Shown here one piece after another: positions 35,113 through 44,023 of a stretch of 64,000 nt of DNA (its first letter is position 1; each line of letters opens with the position of its first letter). The position numbers and the translations under genes are program-made. This DNA is from JAVVUJ01 sp964582545 (GTDB taxonomy: Bacteria > Bacillota > Clostridia > Peptostreptococcales > Anaerovoracaceae). The stretch is from positions 124,001 to 188,000 of the forward strand of contig CAZOSB010000001.1 of the NCBI GenBank assembly GCA_964582545.1, read 5' to 3'. The notes below the pieces were generated by a model, which was not told the origin of the DNA, searched no databases, and saw only the letters and a list, made by a program, of their open reading frames with translations.

Positions 35113-37104
35113 ATGAAGAATATTGTAATTGTTGGAGCAGGTTATGCAGGAATTCTGACAGCTAAGAAATTATCGAAAAAATTAAAAAAAATTGAAGATA
35201 TACAGATTACATTAATTGATAAACATCCATACCACACCATGCTCACGGAATTGCACGAAGTGGCCGCTAACCGTGTTGAAGAAGATAGTATCAGGATCAG
35301 CCTGGATAAAGTTTTTTCAAAAAGAAAAGTCAAAGTTGTATTAGATACCATCGTCTCCATCGACTTTGATCAGAAGCAGGTCAAAAGCGAGCACAATGTC
35401 TATCCCTATGATTATGTAGTCTTAGCAGCGGGTTCTACACCCACTTATTTTGGTGTCACAGGTGCTGAAGAATTCTCCTATAAACTTTGGTCCTATGATG
35501 ATGCGGTATTGTTGAGGGAAAGGATTCATAATTCATTTCGTTTGGCTGCGGTGGAAACAGATTTAGAAGAGAAAAAAAGGATTCTGACATTTTATGTGGT
35601 CGGAGCAGGATTTACAGGAGTGGAGTTAATCGGAGAAATGGCTGAATATGTTCCTATTCTGTGTGAAAAATATGAAATCGACAGATCTTTGGTTACCTTA
35701 TGCGATGTGGATATTTTACCGAGAACTGTTCCTATTTTACCGGAAAAGCTTTCCGCCAAAGTGGAAAGACGTTTGAAAAAAATGGGCGTGAAAGTTCTAC
35801 TGAATACAGGAGTAGTGGGGATTGGTGAAGACTTTATCGAAACAAAATCAGGGGACGCCATTACCCGCCATTCTGCGGGAACCGTGGTGTGGACGGCGGG
35901 GATCGAAAGTGCGGCAGTAACCCTGGAGGCTGGAAAAACCTTAGAATCCGCTGCGCGAGGTAGAATTAAAACAGATGTTTATTTGCGCTCTGTTGACAAC
36001 AAGAGCGTATTTGTTGTAGGAGACAACCTACTGTTTACCCCTGAGGGAGAAGAAATGCCTGTGCCTCAGATGGTGGAAAACTGTGAACATAGTGCACATA
36101 CTGCTGCCCATAATATGGTTTCGGCCATATTGGGCGGTAAAATGGAAGAATATCACCCAAAATTTCACGGCATAATGGTCTGCGTGGGTGGTCGGTATGG
36201 AGTGGCTAGAGTAGGTCTTCCAAACTTAATGTTCAACTTACCTTCGTTTTTTGCTATGCTTTCCAAGCACTTTATCAATATTATCTATTTTATACAAGTG
36301 ATCGGATGGAATAAGGTTTTCAGCTATTGTAAGCATGAATTCTTTACCATCAGGAACAGAAGAAGCTTTTTAGGAGGGCATTTTTCCAATAGAACCCCTA
36401 GTTTTCTAATCGTTCCTATACGAGTTTGGTTGGGAATGGTTTGGTTGTTCGAAGGTATCAAAAAGGTTGCGGAAGGTTGGTTTAAGGACCCAATGCTCAG
36501 TGACTTCTTCGGAGGTGCCAATTCTTGGTATAATCGTATCCTGCATAGTGCAGGGGCACCGAGCATCGGAGGGAATATTGGATCTCTTGTGGATGGAGCC
36601 ACATCCGCTACTGCAGAAGCAGGAGGTGCTGTAAAGGATGCAGTAGAAGCGGGAGGTGTCGTTTTATTGGATTTTAATTTTTTAAAACTTTTTGATTTAA
36701 TCTTTGTATCAGGAGTGCAACTCATTGAGTCCACATTGGATACTTTTGCACTTCGTATCAATGTTCCTTTTATAAATTGGTCTATTGAAAAATTTATGCT
36801 TCCCAATGAAAGTGTTCAAGTATTCTTACAAAGCAGTATCGTAATTGCTGAAATCCTAATTGGACTAGCCCTAATCGGCGGATTGTTTACCTTTCCTGCT
36901 GCAGGAGCTTCCTTAATTTTACAGATTATGTTCCTTTGCACTACCGGCTTATATATTAATACACTTTGGATGATCCCTGCAGGTATTGCAGTGCTTATAG
37001 CCGGTGGTAGCATATTAGGATTGGATTATTACGTAATCCCATATTTAAAAGGTAAGTGGAAGAAGATCGGATTCGTTAGAAAGTGGTATATTTATAATGA
37101 TTAA
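35113..37104 (+). CDS. ndh2: Type II NADH dehydrogenase with C-terminal membrane domain (EET Ndh2)
   Basis: A 663-residue protein from ATG 35113 (GTG 35104 is the alternative). Residues 1-390 are a two-dinucleotide-fold flavoprotein: FAD site IVIVGAGYAGILTAKKL at the start, NADH site FYVVGAGFTGVELIGEM (about 160-180) and the FAD-closing VFVVGDN. About 250 more residues follow, with several hydrophobic segments of a DoxX-like kind and a Gly/Ala-rich linker (about 490-520). Ordinary Ndh is about 400-450 residues; the long membrane tail is the form found in flavin-based extracellular electron transfer loci. It would oxidise NADH and reduce membrane demethylmenaquinone. It overlaps the next gene by 8 bases and heads a seven-gene operon. 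Confidence 0.9.
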   Translation: MKNIVIVGAGYAGILTAKKLSKKLKKIEDIQITLIDKHPYHTMLTELHEVAANRVEEDSIRISLDKVFSKRKVKVVLDTIVSIDFDQKQVKSEHNVYPYDYVVLAAGSTPTYFGVTGAEEFSYKLWSYDDAVLLRERIHNSFRLAAVETDLEEKKRILTFYVVGAGFTGVELIGEMAEYVPILCEKYEIDRSLVTLCDVDILPRTVPILPEKLSAKVERRLKKMGVKVLLNTGVVGIGEDFIETKSGDAITRHSAGTVVWTAGIESAAVTLEAGKTLESAARGRIKTDVYLRSVDNKSVFVVGDNLLFTPEGEEMPVPQMVENCEHSAHTAAHNMVSAILGGKMEEYHPKFHGIMVCVGGRYGVARVGLPNLMFNLPSFFAMLSKHFINIIYFIQVIGWNKVFSYCKHEFFTIRNRRSFLGGHFSNRTPSFLIVPIRVWLGMVWLFEGIKKVAEGWFKDPMLSDFFGGANSWYNRILHSAGAPSIGGNIGSLVDGATSATAEAGGAVKDAVEAGGVVLLDFNFLKLFDLIFVSGVQLIESTLDTFALRINVPFINWSIEKFMLPNESVQVFLQSSIVIAEILIGLALIGGLFTFPAAGASLILQIMFLCTTGLYINTLWMIPAGIAVLIAGGSILGLDYYVIPYLKGKWKKIGFVRKWYIYND

Positions 37105-38059
37105 TGAACAGTACCTGACATATGAAGATGCTTTTAAGTTCGTTCAAGAAACCATAAATAAAAAATTGCTTTCATCACCAAAATTGATTTTAAAATATAT
37201 GAAACATTTATCGCTATCACAAGGTAAATATATTAGAGCTAACTCGGTATTAACATGTGCATTAAATGAAGATGAAAAAGTTCATAGGGATGCAATTTAT
37301 TTTGCAGCTGCCATAGAATTGTTGCATTTGGCAAGCTTGGTTCACGATGATGTCATCGATGATGCTGACACGCGAAGGGGGGTTCCAACACTACAAAAAT
37401 TATATGGTAAAAAGACCGCTGTAATTTGTGGGGATTATCTATTGTGTACATCTTTACAGATGTTAAAGGATATTCCTGATAAAGAAGCCTATGGAAAATT
37501 TGAGTTGACAGATTATATCTCCAAGTTGTGTCTAGGTGAATTGTTACAAGAGACAAATATAAACAATTTGGATCTTTCCATTCATCAGTATTTGAAGATT
37601 ATTCGTGGAAAAACTGCGGCACTATTTGAAGCTTCCTTTCATATAGGTGCATTGCTTTCTATAGGTCAGGGAAAGGATTTGAAAAGGTATGTCCAGCTAG
37701 GTCGTTATATGGGCATGCTATTTCAGTTGACGGATGACTGCATTGATTTTGAGGCAGAAGAGAAGGATGCCAAAAAACCGGTGCATTCCGATTTGAGGCA
37801 AGGTGTGGTCACGTTACCTGTGATATTTACCATAAAAAAGGATGCATCATTTGTTGATCTAGTTCGAGATACCACCATTTCAATAAATCAAATTCATAAA
37901 AAAATTATGGAGAGTGGCGCTATCCTTTATACGAAAAAGGTATCGAGAAAGTATTATGACAAAAGTGTAAATTTAATGGAGATGTTGGATCTTACAAATA
38001 ATAAAAGAAATCGCTTAATCATTCTATTAGATCAAGCTATGAAAGGAATACAGAAGTAG
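37097..38059 (+). CDS. dmkB: Polyprenyl diphosphate synthase (DmkB-like)
   Basis: A 320-residue trans-isoprenyl diphosphate synthase. The first Asp-rich motif is HDDVIDDADTRRG (D84, D85, D88) and the second is LTDDCIDFE (D213, D214, D217); both are intact. It would build the prenyl tail for the quinone used by the neighbouring Ndh2. Its start overlaps the ndh2 stop, indicating coupling. The dmkB name follows from position in the EET locus. Chain length cannot be read directly; a medium or long chain is expected for a quinone. Confidence 0.9.
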   Translation: MINEQYLTYEDAFKFVQETINKKLLSSPKLILKYMKHLSLSQGKYIRANSVLTCALNEDEKVHRDAIYFAAAIELLHLASLVHDDVIDDADTRRGVPTLQKLYGKKTAVICGDYLLCTSLQMLKDIPDKEAYGKFELTDYISKLCLGELLQETNINNLDLSIHQYLKIIRGKTAALFEASFHIGALLSIGQGKDLKRYVQLGRYMGMLFQLTDDCIDFEAEEKDAKKPVHSDLRQGVVTLPVIFTIKKDASFVDLVRDTTISINQIHKKIMESGAILYTKKVSRKYYDKSVNLMEMLDLTNNKRNRLIILLDQAMKGIQK

Positions 38060-38066
38060 AGCATTT

Positions 38067-38969
38067 ATGATTAAAAGATATTTGTTATATGTAGAAATTA
38101 TGACAAAAATAACCAGCTTGTATGCATTTCTTTTGACTCTGGCGTATCTTTTTTATAGAGGTCAAGAGATCAACTGGAAATTAACGGCTTTGTTCTTTGG
38201 ATCTATGTTTATCTTTGATTTAACCACTACTGCTATCAATAATTATGTAGATACAAAGACTAATGCTCAAACCTTGCAATTTTCTCGCCCTATAGCGCTG
38301 GGCTTGATTTTGGTTATGTTGGTAATCAGCACCATTTTAGGGCTGTATTTGGCTTACCTCACAGACCTGGTAGTTTTGTTTTTGGGAGGATTGTGTTTTG
38401 TATGTGGGGTTTTTTATACGTATGGACCATTGCCTATATCGCGGCAACCATTGGGGGAGCTATTTTCGGGGATTTTTTATGGACTGATCATTCCTTTTCT
38501 ATTGCTGTATATCAATATGCCGAAGGGGACTTATCTGACCTATAGTATTTCCATGGAAACGGTCAGTGTCAGCTTACAGCTCATGCCGTTGGGTACGGTA
38601 TTTCTTCTTGCTATTGCACCAATGGCCACCACTTCAAACATTATGCTTGCAAATAACATTTGTGACTTGGAAAAGGATATTTTGGTTAGGAGACATACAT
38701 TACCCTATTATTTAGGAGAAAATGCCTGCAAATTATTTGCTTGGACCTATTATGTGATCTATGTAGCGGCAATCATTTTGGTAACTTTTAAAATATTACC
38801 CTTGATTTTTTTAATATTTTTGTTAACGATTGTTCCTGTACAAAAGAATGTCGGACAATTTTTATTGAGACAAGAAAAATCAACGACATTTATTTTATCT
38901 ATTAAAAACTACGTGATTATCATGAGTAGCCAAGTGATTTTAATATTTGTTTGCCATTGGTTTAGATAG
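38067..38969 (+). CDS. dmkA: UbiA-family prenyltransferase, MenA-like (DmkA)
   Basis: A 300-residue membrane prenyltransferase with about eight helices. The first Asp motif is INNYVDTKTN and the second is ANNICDLEKDILVRRHTLP, both as in MenA. The enzyme joins a polyprenyl chain to 1,4-dihydroxy-2-naphthoate, giving demethylmenaquinone. It lies 7 bases after dmkB. The rest of the menaquinone (menFDHCEB) pathway is not in the window, so the naphthoate must come from elsewhere in the genome or from outside the cell. Confidence 0.87.
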   Translation: MIKRYLLYVEIMTKITSLYAFLLTLAYLFYRGQEINWKLTALFFGSMFIFDLTTTAINNYVDTKTNAQTLQFSRPIALGLILVMLVISTILGLYLAYLTDLVVLFLGGLCFVCGVFYTYGPLPISRQPLGELFSGIFYGLIIPFLLLYINMPKGTYLTYSISMETVSVSLQLMPLGTVFLLAIAPMATTSNIMLANNICDLEKDILVRRHTLPYYLGENACKLFAWTYYVIYVAAIILVTFKILPLIFLIFLLTIVPVQKNVGQFLLRQEKSTTFILSIKNYVIIMSSQVILIFVCHWFR

Positions 38970-38986
38970 AATGAAATGAGTATTTA

Positions 38987-39373
38987 ATGAAGTTAATGAG
39001 AAAAACAGATTTTATCCTATTGCTTATCCTGTTGGCAATTGGGTTTATAATTTGGAATAGATACACGCACACATTGGCAAAGGAACTTCCCATTGCAGAG
39101 ATCTATATAGGCTCTTCCTTAGTTGAAAGAGTAAAGTTGGATGAGAGCATGGATTATAAGTTTACAGTAGATGGCAAGGAACAGGTTCTGTTGCATCTAA
39201 AAAAGAATGGGAGCATCGCATTTGAAGTTTCTGACTGTCCGGATCAGATTTGTGTACGTTCCGGAGCGTTAAACACCGTTGGTCAAAGTGCTGCCTGTTT
39301 GCCAAACGGGATGATCATTAAAATTGTCTCGGATACAGATGGAAAAAAAGACAACTACGACATCATTATTTAA
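38987..39373 (+). CDS. eetA: NusG-domain-II membrane protein (EetA-like)
   Basis: A 128-residue protein with one N-terminal membrane segment (about 7-25) and an extracellular beta-rich domain of the NusG_II type. The conserved part, DCPDQICVRSGAL..GQSAACLPN, carries three cysteines as in the family. In EET loci this protein (EetA) is needed for electron passage from quinone to surface flavoprotein, probably with EetB. It is placed between dmkA and the eetB gene. The symbol is from context and family pattern. Confidence 0.78.
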   Translation: MKLMRKTDFILLLILLAIGFIIWNRYTHTLAKELPIAEIYIGSSLVERVKLDESMDYKFTVDGKEQVLLHLKKNGSIAFEVSDCPDQICVRSGALNTVGQSAACLPNGMIIKIVSDTDGKKDNYDIII

Positions 39374-39396
39374 AGGTATTAAAAAAGGAGCATTAT

Positions 39397-39930
39397 ATGG
39401 TAAATCAAACAAATGTAATGAGATTGTCAAAGACGCGTGAATTAACGCTAACCAGTATTTTGTTTGCAGTAGCATTAATTCTATCCACTGTGGAAATGAT
39501 GTTGCCTCCCGTACCCCTTATGGTACCGGGCATAAAGTTTGGATTATCAAACATTGTGGTTATGTATTCGTTGTTTTTTGTGGGCAGAACTTCTGCCTTG
39601 TCAATCGTTTTATTAAAGGCGGGTTTTGTACTCTTAATGCGAGGTTTGTTTGCCGGTTTTTTAAGTTTGTCTGGCGGAATTTTATCTATTCTGGTTATGA
39701 TAATCCTTTTGAGTATTTTTAAAGAAAAAATATCTTATCTCATTTTAAGTTTATTCGGTGCAATATTTCACAATATTGGTCAGTTTGTGGCGATTTCATT
39801 GATAATGACCAATCTATATCTATGGGTATATCTGCCGGTACTAATAGTTGCCGGGGTAATCGCAGGAGTAGTCACGGCCACGTTACTAAAAGTCATCTTA
39901 CCAGCGCTGCAAAGTCTTGGTTTAAGATAA
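39397..39930 (+). CDS. eetB: Gx-transporter-family membrane protein (EetB-like)
   Basis: A 177-residue protein with five or six membrane helices of the Gx_transporter/HepS-component-I family (LPPVPLMVPGIKFGLSNIVV is the hallmark; GQFVAISLIM follows). Such proteins are often annotated as heptaprenyl diphosphate synthase component I, but next to an NusG_II protein and PplA they correspond to EetB of the EET system. AAGGAG precedes the ATG. The biochemical role is unsettled; relay of electrons or assembly of the membrane complex is inferred. Confidence 0.8.
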   Translation: MVNQTNVMRLSKTRELTLTSILFAVALILSTVEMMLPPVPLMVPGIKFGLSNIVVMYSLFFVGRTSALSIVLLKAGFVLLMRGLFAGFLSLSGGILSILVMIILLSIFKEKISYLILSLFGAIFHNIGQFVAISLIMTNLYLWVYLPVLIVAGVIAGVVTATLLKVILPALQSLGLR

Positions 39931-39959
39931 AAAAATAATTTTTACGAGGAGGATTCATT

Positions 39960-41003
39960 ATGAAAAAGAAATTAGCTTTTATATTAAGTGCAACTTTAAT
40001 ATGTTTAGCTCTTACAGGTTGTAGTTCAAATGTACCAAAAGAGGATGAGCCAGGTGGAAATGAGACAAAAGGCAAGTCCGTCAATACCGGTCTTGCAGTC
40101 ATATCTTCTATAGCAAAATCAACAGATGCTACAGGGGAAGCTGAAGGACTGGCTCAAACGGATTCAAGTGTTGTAGCTGTTTTGGTTGATAAAGATGGGA
40201 AGATTGTGAACTGTGTGATTGATGGTGTGCAGACTAAAATCAATTTTTCAACCACCGGTACCATTACAACTGACATTAAAACAATGTTTAAATCCAAGAA
40301 TGAACGTGGAACCGATTACGGGATGGGCGCCGTTTCATCCATTGGAAAAGAATGGAACGAGCAGGCAGCTTCCTTAGCCAATTACGTTATAGGAAAAACA
40401 GTCAAAGATATCAAAGGCATAGCATTGACCGATACCGGCGCTCCCGCAGATCCTGAACTGGCGGCATCGGTAACCTTCAAAATTGGAGACACATTGGCGG
40501 CAATAGAAAAAGCGGTAAATAATGCTGTAGATATGGGTGCGAAAGAAGGCGACAAGCTAGGTCTTGGAACCTCCACCAATATATCAAAATCAGTGGATGC
40601 TACTGCAGACAAAGAGGGTTTGGCTCAAGCGGATTCTACCTATACTGCCACCAGCTTCGATGCGGATGGGAAGATTACGAGCTGTGTTATTGATGGCTCC
40701 CAAAGTAACGTCAATTTTAGCACTACAGGCGTTATTTCCACGGATTTGGCCGCACAATTAAAGACGAAAGATGAATTGGGTGATGCTTACGGCATGAAAA
40801 AATATTCTTCCATTGGAAAAGAGTGGAATGAAGAAGTTGCTGCCTACGGGGAATATGCTATGGGGAAAACTTCAAGTGAATTGAATGGGATAGCCCTTAC
40901 AGAAACCGGCGCACCTAACGTTGAAGAATTAACCGCATCCGTTACCATTTCCGTAGGTGTTTTTAACGACGTTATTGCAAAAGCATTCGCTACTGCAAAA
41001 TAA
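39960..41003 (+). CDS. pplA: Flavinylated surface lipoprotein PplA-like, two tandem domains
   Basis: A 347-residue lipoprotein: signal peptide with lipobox LTGC (lipid-modified C21), a short linker, then two homologous domains of about 145 residues. Each has the same order of motifs: KS-x-DAT, EGLAQ-x-DS, DG-x-VIDG-x-Q, NFSTTG, SSIGKEWNE, and IAL-x-TGAP. The threonines in KSTDAT (T58) and KSVDAT (T215) occupy the position where PplA-type proteins receive covalent FMN from an ApbE enzyme. Such an enzyme is encoded next. It would carry electrons from the membrane quinone to external acceptors such as iron(III). Flavinylation of these exact residues is inferred. Confidence 0.87.
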   Translation: MKKKLAFILSATLICLALTGCSSNVPKEDEPGGNETKGKSVNTGLAVISSIAKSTDATGEAEGLAQTDSSVVAVLVDKDGKIVNCVIDGVQTKINFSTTGTITTDIKTMFKSKNERGTDYGMGAVSSIGKEWNEQAASLANYVIGKTVKDIKGIALTDTGAPADPELAASVTFKIGDTLAAIEKAVNNAVDMGAKEGDKLGLGTSTNISKSVDATADKEGLAQADSTYTATSFDADGKITSCVIDGSQSNVNFSTTGVISTDLAAQLKTKDELGDAYGMKKYSSIGKEWNEEVAAYGEYAMGKTSSELNGIALTETGAPNVEELTASVTISVGVFNDVIAKAFATAK

Positions 41004-41022
41004 TTATTTTTCATATGATTTT

Positions 41023-41059
41023 GAAGAGGAGAGGGTAAGGGAAATCTGCCCTCTCTTCC
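41023..41059 (+). promoter_or_regulatory. Intra-operon hairpin between pplA and fmnB
   Basis: GAGAGGG (41029-41035) pairs with CCCTCTC (41049-41055), with a further bulged GAA/TTC extension. No T-run follows. It may protect the 3' end of the pplA message and lower fmnB expression relative to pplA. Confidence 0.5.
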
Positions 41060-41077
41060 ATTAGGATAGAGGTTTTA

Positions 41078-42109
41078 ATGCTAAAAAAAATTATTTCTAT
41101 AGTATTAATTATAACTATAGCTTTATCATTATCCTCCTGCACTTCGAAACAACCGAAGCGTTACGAGGCGCAATTTTTAACTCTTTTTGATACTGTGACC
41201 ACCATTGTTGCCTATGCAGAAGACCAGAAAAAATTGGAGGAGCAACTGCAGTGGATTTATGATGAGCTGGAAACCTATCACCGATTATATGATATTTACA
41301 ATGAGTATCCAGGTATTCAAAATATAAAAACCATAAATGATAATGCGGGCAAAGCCCCTGTTAAGGTGGACCAAAAGATTATAGATTTACTTATTTTTTC
41401 AAAAAAAATGTATGAAGAAACAGATGGAAAGGTCAACGTTGCCTTTGGAAGCGTTTTATCTATTTGGCATAGTTACAGGGAACAAGGCATAGAGGATCCT
41501 GTTCATGCACAATTACCACCCATGGATATGTTGGAAGAAGCGGCTTTGCACACCAATATTGATTTGGTTTATATCAATGAAGCTGAATCGACAGTATTCC
41601 TAAAAGATAGCAAGATGCTTCTTGATGTAGGTGCTATTGGAAAAGGATACGCGCTAGAGCAGGTAGCAAAAAAAGCAGAATCTCAAGGTTTTACTAGTGG
41701 ACTGATCAGTGTTGGTGGCAACGTATGCGCCATTGGAGGGAAATATGAGGATGATACACCTTGGAATGTGGGGGTTGAAAATCCCAATAAAGAGGATACA
41801 GAGAGAACCTTGGCTACGGTTTTTCTTAAGGATCAATCCCTGGTATCCAGTGGAGATTATCAGCGGTATTACACCGTGGATGGAAAGTTATATCACCATA
41901 TCATTGATCCGGACACTTTGAAACCAACAAATCACTATAAATCTGTTTCAATCATATCGAATTCTTCGGGTATGGCCGATGCCCTATCAACGGCAATCTT
42001 TAATATGCCTCTTCAAGAGGGCATGGCGCTCATTGAAAGCTATCCTAATACGGAAGTTTACTTTGTTTTATCGGATGATCAGATTCGGTACAGCAAGGGG
42101 TTTTTATGA
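41078..42109 (+). CDS. fmnB: ApbE-family FAD:protein FMN transferase (FmnB-like)
   Basis: A 343-residue exported lipoprotein with lipobox LSSC (C21). ApbE motifs are LFDTVTTIVAY near the start, LDVGAIGKGYALEQV, LISVGGNVCAIGG (FAD binding), SSGDYQRYY, HHIIDPDTLKPTNHYKSV and GMADALSTAIF (metal site). It transfers FMN from FAD onto a threonine of target proteins, here most likely both domains of PplA encoded upstream. It ends the EET operon. FmnA (the riboflavin/FAD membrane carrier of the Listeria system) is not seen in the window. Confidence 0.92.
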   Translation: MLKKIISIVLIITIALSLSSCTSKQPKRYEAQFLTLFDTVTTIVAYAEDQKKLEEQLQWIYDELETYHRLYDIYNEYPGIQNIKTINDNAGKAPVKVDQKIIDLLIFSKKMYEETDGKVNVAFGSVLSIWHSYREQGIEDPVHAQLPPMDMLEEAALHTNIDLVYINEAESTVFLKDSKMLLDVGAIGKGYALEQVAKKAESQGFTSGLISVGGNVCAIGGKYEDDTPWNVGVENPNKEDTERTLATVFLKDQSLVSSGDYQRYYTVDGKLYHHIIDPDTLKPTNHYKSVSIISNSSGMADALSTAIFNMPLQEGMALIESYPNTEVYFVLSDDQIRYSKGFL

Positions 42110-42323
42110 TGAAAAAATTAGGACTAAGCAGATTTAATGAAATATTATTTCATATTTCTAAAATTCAGAATAGTTAAAGTTCATAAAATATAAATAAATT
42201 TAAAAAATTGAACATAATCTTGAAGAACTTTGAAATTTCAAGACTATAATAAATTATATTTGTTTTAAAATAAAGAACAATATAATTTTATTTTTAATTT
42301 TCCGAAAATTTAAGAAATAATTA

Positions 42324-42352
42324 TTGAAATAAAATTTCATTTATGGTACCAT
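42324..42352 (+). promoter_or_regulatory. Promoter of the TRAP transporter operon with RpiR-type operator
   Basis: TTGAAA (42324-42329), 17 bases, then TACCAT (42347-42352) preceded by TG. The perfect palindrome TGAAATAAAATTTCA (apart from its central base) at 42325-42339 covers the -35 box. The same sequence in reverse complement lies over the -35 box at 48108. Confidence 0.65.
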
Positions 42353-42404
42353 GTTTTTAAGTAAGGGTGATAGAAATGCCCGAGTATTAAAAGGAGGAAG
42401 AAAA

Positions 42405-43448
42405 ATGAAGAAATTATTAGTTGTAGTAATGTGCTTGGTTATGGTCATGACAGCTTTTGCAGGGTGTAGCAACACGGGTAAAACCGATGGTGAAACTACA
42501 GGTGGCGGAGACGAAGTGATTAAAATTGTAGTAGCACACGTTTATTCCACCAACAGTACCGAAGACGAATATTTAAGATATTTTAAAGAAAAACTGGAAG
42601 AACGAACGGATGGCAAAGTAGAAGTTACTATCTATGCCAACGGACAGATGGGATCCGAACGTGAAATCGCAGAGCAGGTAGTTATGGGCACCGTAGATAT
42701 GGGATTCCATGAAGGTTCCATGTGGGCTACAGCGCTGAACAATCCAAAACTTTCTGTAACCGGACTTCCTTATCTGTACTCCGATATCGCAGGGCAAGCA
42801 GCTGTAATGGAAAAAATTATTGTTCCTGCAGCAGAAGAGCTTTATGCTGATACGGTCATCGTTCCACTCTTTTCATTCACTCAAGGTTTGAGAGAATTTA
42901 TGCCTATGAAAGCACCTATCAATAAAATTGAAGATATCAAGGGGCTGAAAGTAAGAACTCCTGAAATTCCACTGTTTGTTGAAACCTTAAAATCTCTCGG
43001 TGCAAACCCAACCACCTCATCTTGGAGTGAAGCCTACCAGATTCTTTCTCAGGGCGTTGTGGATGCCATCGAAGTAGATATGGCTACAGCGGTAGAAGCC
43101 AATATGCAGGAACTAGTAAAATACGTATCCAAAACGGGACATTTGGGTGGAATCAATATCTTTGGAATGAATAAAACCAAATGGGATGCAATTCCAGAGG
43201 ACATTCAGGCAATCATCAAAGAAGTTGGTATGGAAGCACAGGCAGAACAAATCAAAGCGAGAATTAAGGTTGACAAGGAATACGAACAGACCATGATTGA
43301 TGCAGGCGTTATCATCAATGAAATTGCACCAGAAGAACTGGAAAGAATGGCTGCTGCCATGGCTCCCATCTATCAAGAATTCGTAGATTACGGTTTAGGT
43401 GATGTAATCAAAGAAATTCAAGAAGTAGCAAAGAATGCACCTAGGTAA
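42405..43448 (+). CDS. dctP: TRAP transporter substrate-binding protein
   Basis: A 347-residue lipoprotein. The ATG at 42405 has AAGGAGGA at 42391; an upstream in-frame ATG at 42351 does not. The signal peptide ends in AFAGC. The DctP fold shows in GQMGSEREIAEQVVMGTVDM, KGLKVRTPEIPLFVETLKSLGANPTT (split by the family Arg that binds carboxylates), WSEAYQILSQGVVDAIE and KTGHLGG. DctP proteins capture organic acids such as C4-dicarboxylates, hydroxy or keto acids, or taurine-like compounds; the ligand here is not known. It is followed by dctQ and dctM. Confidence 0.92.
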   Translation: MKKLLVVVMCLVMVMTAFAGCSNTGKTDGETTGGGDEVIKIVVAHVYSTNSTEDEYLRYFKEKLEERTDGKVEVTIYANGQMGSEREIAEQVVMGTVDMGFHEGSMWATALNNPKLSVTGLPYLYSDIAGQAAVMEKIIVPAAEELYADTVIVPLFSFTQGLREFMPMKAPINKIEDIKGLKVRTPEIPLFVETLKSLGANPTTSSWSEAYQILSQGVVDAIEVDMATAVEANMQELVKYVSKTGHLGGINIFGMNKTKWDAIPEDIQAIIKEVGMEAQAEQIKARIKVDKEYEQTMIDAGVIINEIAPEELERMAAAMAPIYQEFVDYGLGDVIKEIQEVAKNAPR

Positions 43449-43478
43449 ATCCTTTCACCAACTCACTACATATTATTA

Positions 43479-43500
43479 GGTGGAGCCCTTGGGCTCCACC
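43479..43500 (+). promoter_or_regulatory. Intercistronic hairpin between dctP and dctQ
   Basis: GGTGGAGCCC and GGGCTCCACC are perfect complements with a TT between them. There is no T-run. Such hairpins after a binding-protein gene keep its message stable and raise it above the membrane subunits. Confidence 0.75.
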
Positions 43501-43522
43501 CTAAACAAGGAGGTGCTTTCAG

Positions 43523-44023
43523 GTGAATATTTTAATAAAATTGGACAGAATTATAGAACGTTTTCAGACTTATCTTTCTGTAGCGTTGTTTGCATCGGTA
43601 ATCTCCATTGTTTTTGCTAGTGTAATCTTTCGTTATGTATTAAACAATTCCTTGGTATGGGGAGAGGAGGTTCTCCGATTCCTTGCCATTTGGTTGATTA
43701 TTGTAGGTTCTTCACTGACGGTGAGGGAGGACAGACATGTGGCAATTGATGTTTTACAGAGCGTAGTTTCAAATAAAAGAGCAAAGATGATATTCTACAT
43801 AATTACAAGAATTACAGCTGCATTATTTTTAATTATTTTATTGCCGGGTTCTATAGAGTTGATTCAAAAATCATCCAATTCCATCGCGAATACAGTTCCT
43901 ATCACCTATTTCTGGGTGTATCTGTCCTTTCCAGTGGGTGCGGTATTGATGATTCTTTCCTTTATCAGCATTATCCCCAGGCAAGTGAAGGCCATCAAGG
44001 ATGAGGAGGTGAGTTCCAAGTGA
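43523..44023 (+). CDS. dctQ: TRAP transporter small permease
   Basis: A 166-residue protein with four membrane helices, as usual for DctQ. Family motifs are FASVIFRYVLNNSLVWGEEV, LRFLAIWLIIVGSSLTVRED and HVAIDVL. It starts with GTG after AGGAGGTG and its stop overlaps the GTG start of dctM. It joins DctM to form the sodium-driven membrane unit. Confidence 0.92.
   Translation: MNILIKLDRIIERFQTYLSVALFASVISIVFASVIFRYVLNNSLVWGEEVLRFLAIWLIIVGSSLTVREDRHVAIDVLQSVVSNKRAKMIFYIITRITAALFLIILLPGSIELIQKSSNSIANTVPITYFWVYLSFPVGAVLMILSFISIIPRQVKAIKDEEVSSK

Noticed and set aside
36324..36806. 160-codon minus-strand frame inside ndh2
   Set aside because: It is antisense to the membrane tail of Ndh2, with low-complexity Ser/Pro/Thr composition typical of a shadow frame.
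39397..39930. Annotating the Gx-transporter protein as heptaprenyl diphosphate synthase component I
   Set aside because: It is a polytopic membrane protein without prenyl synthase motifs; EET context makes EetB the better call.
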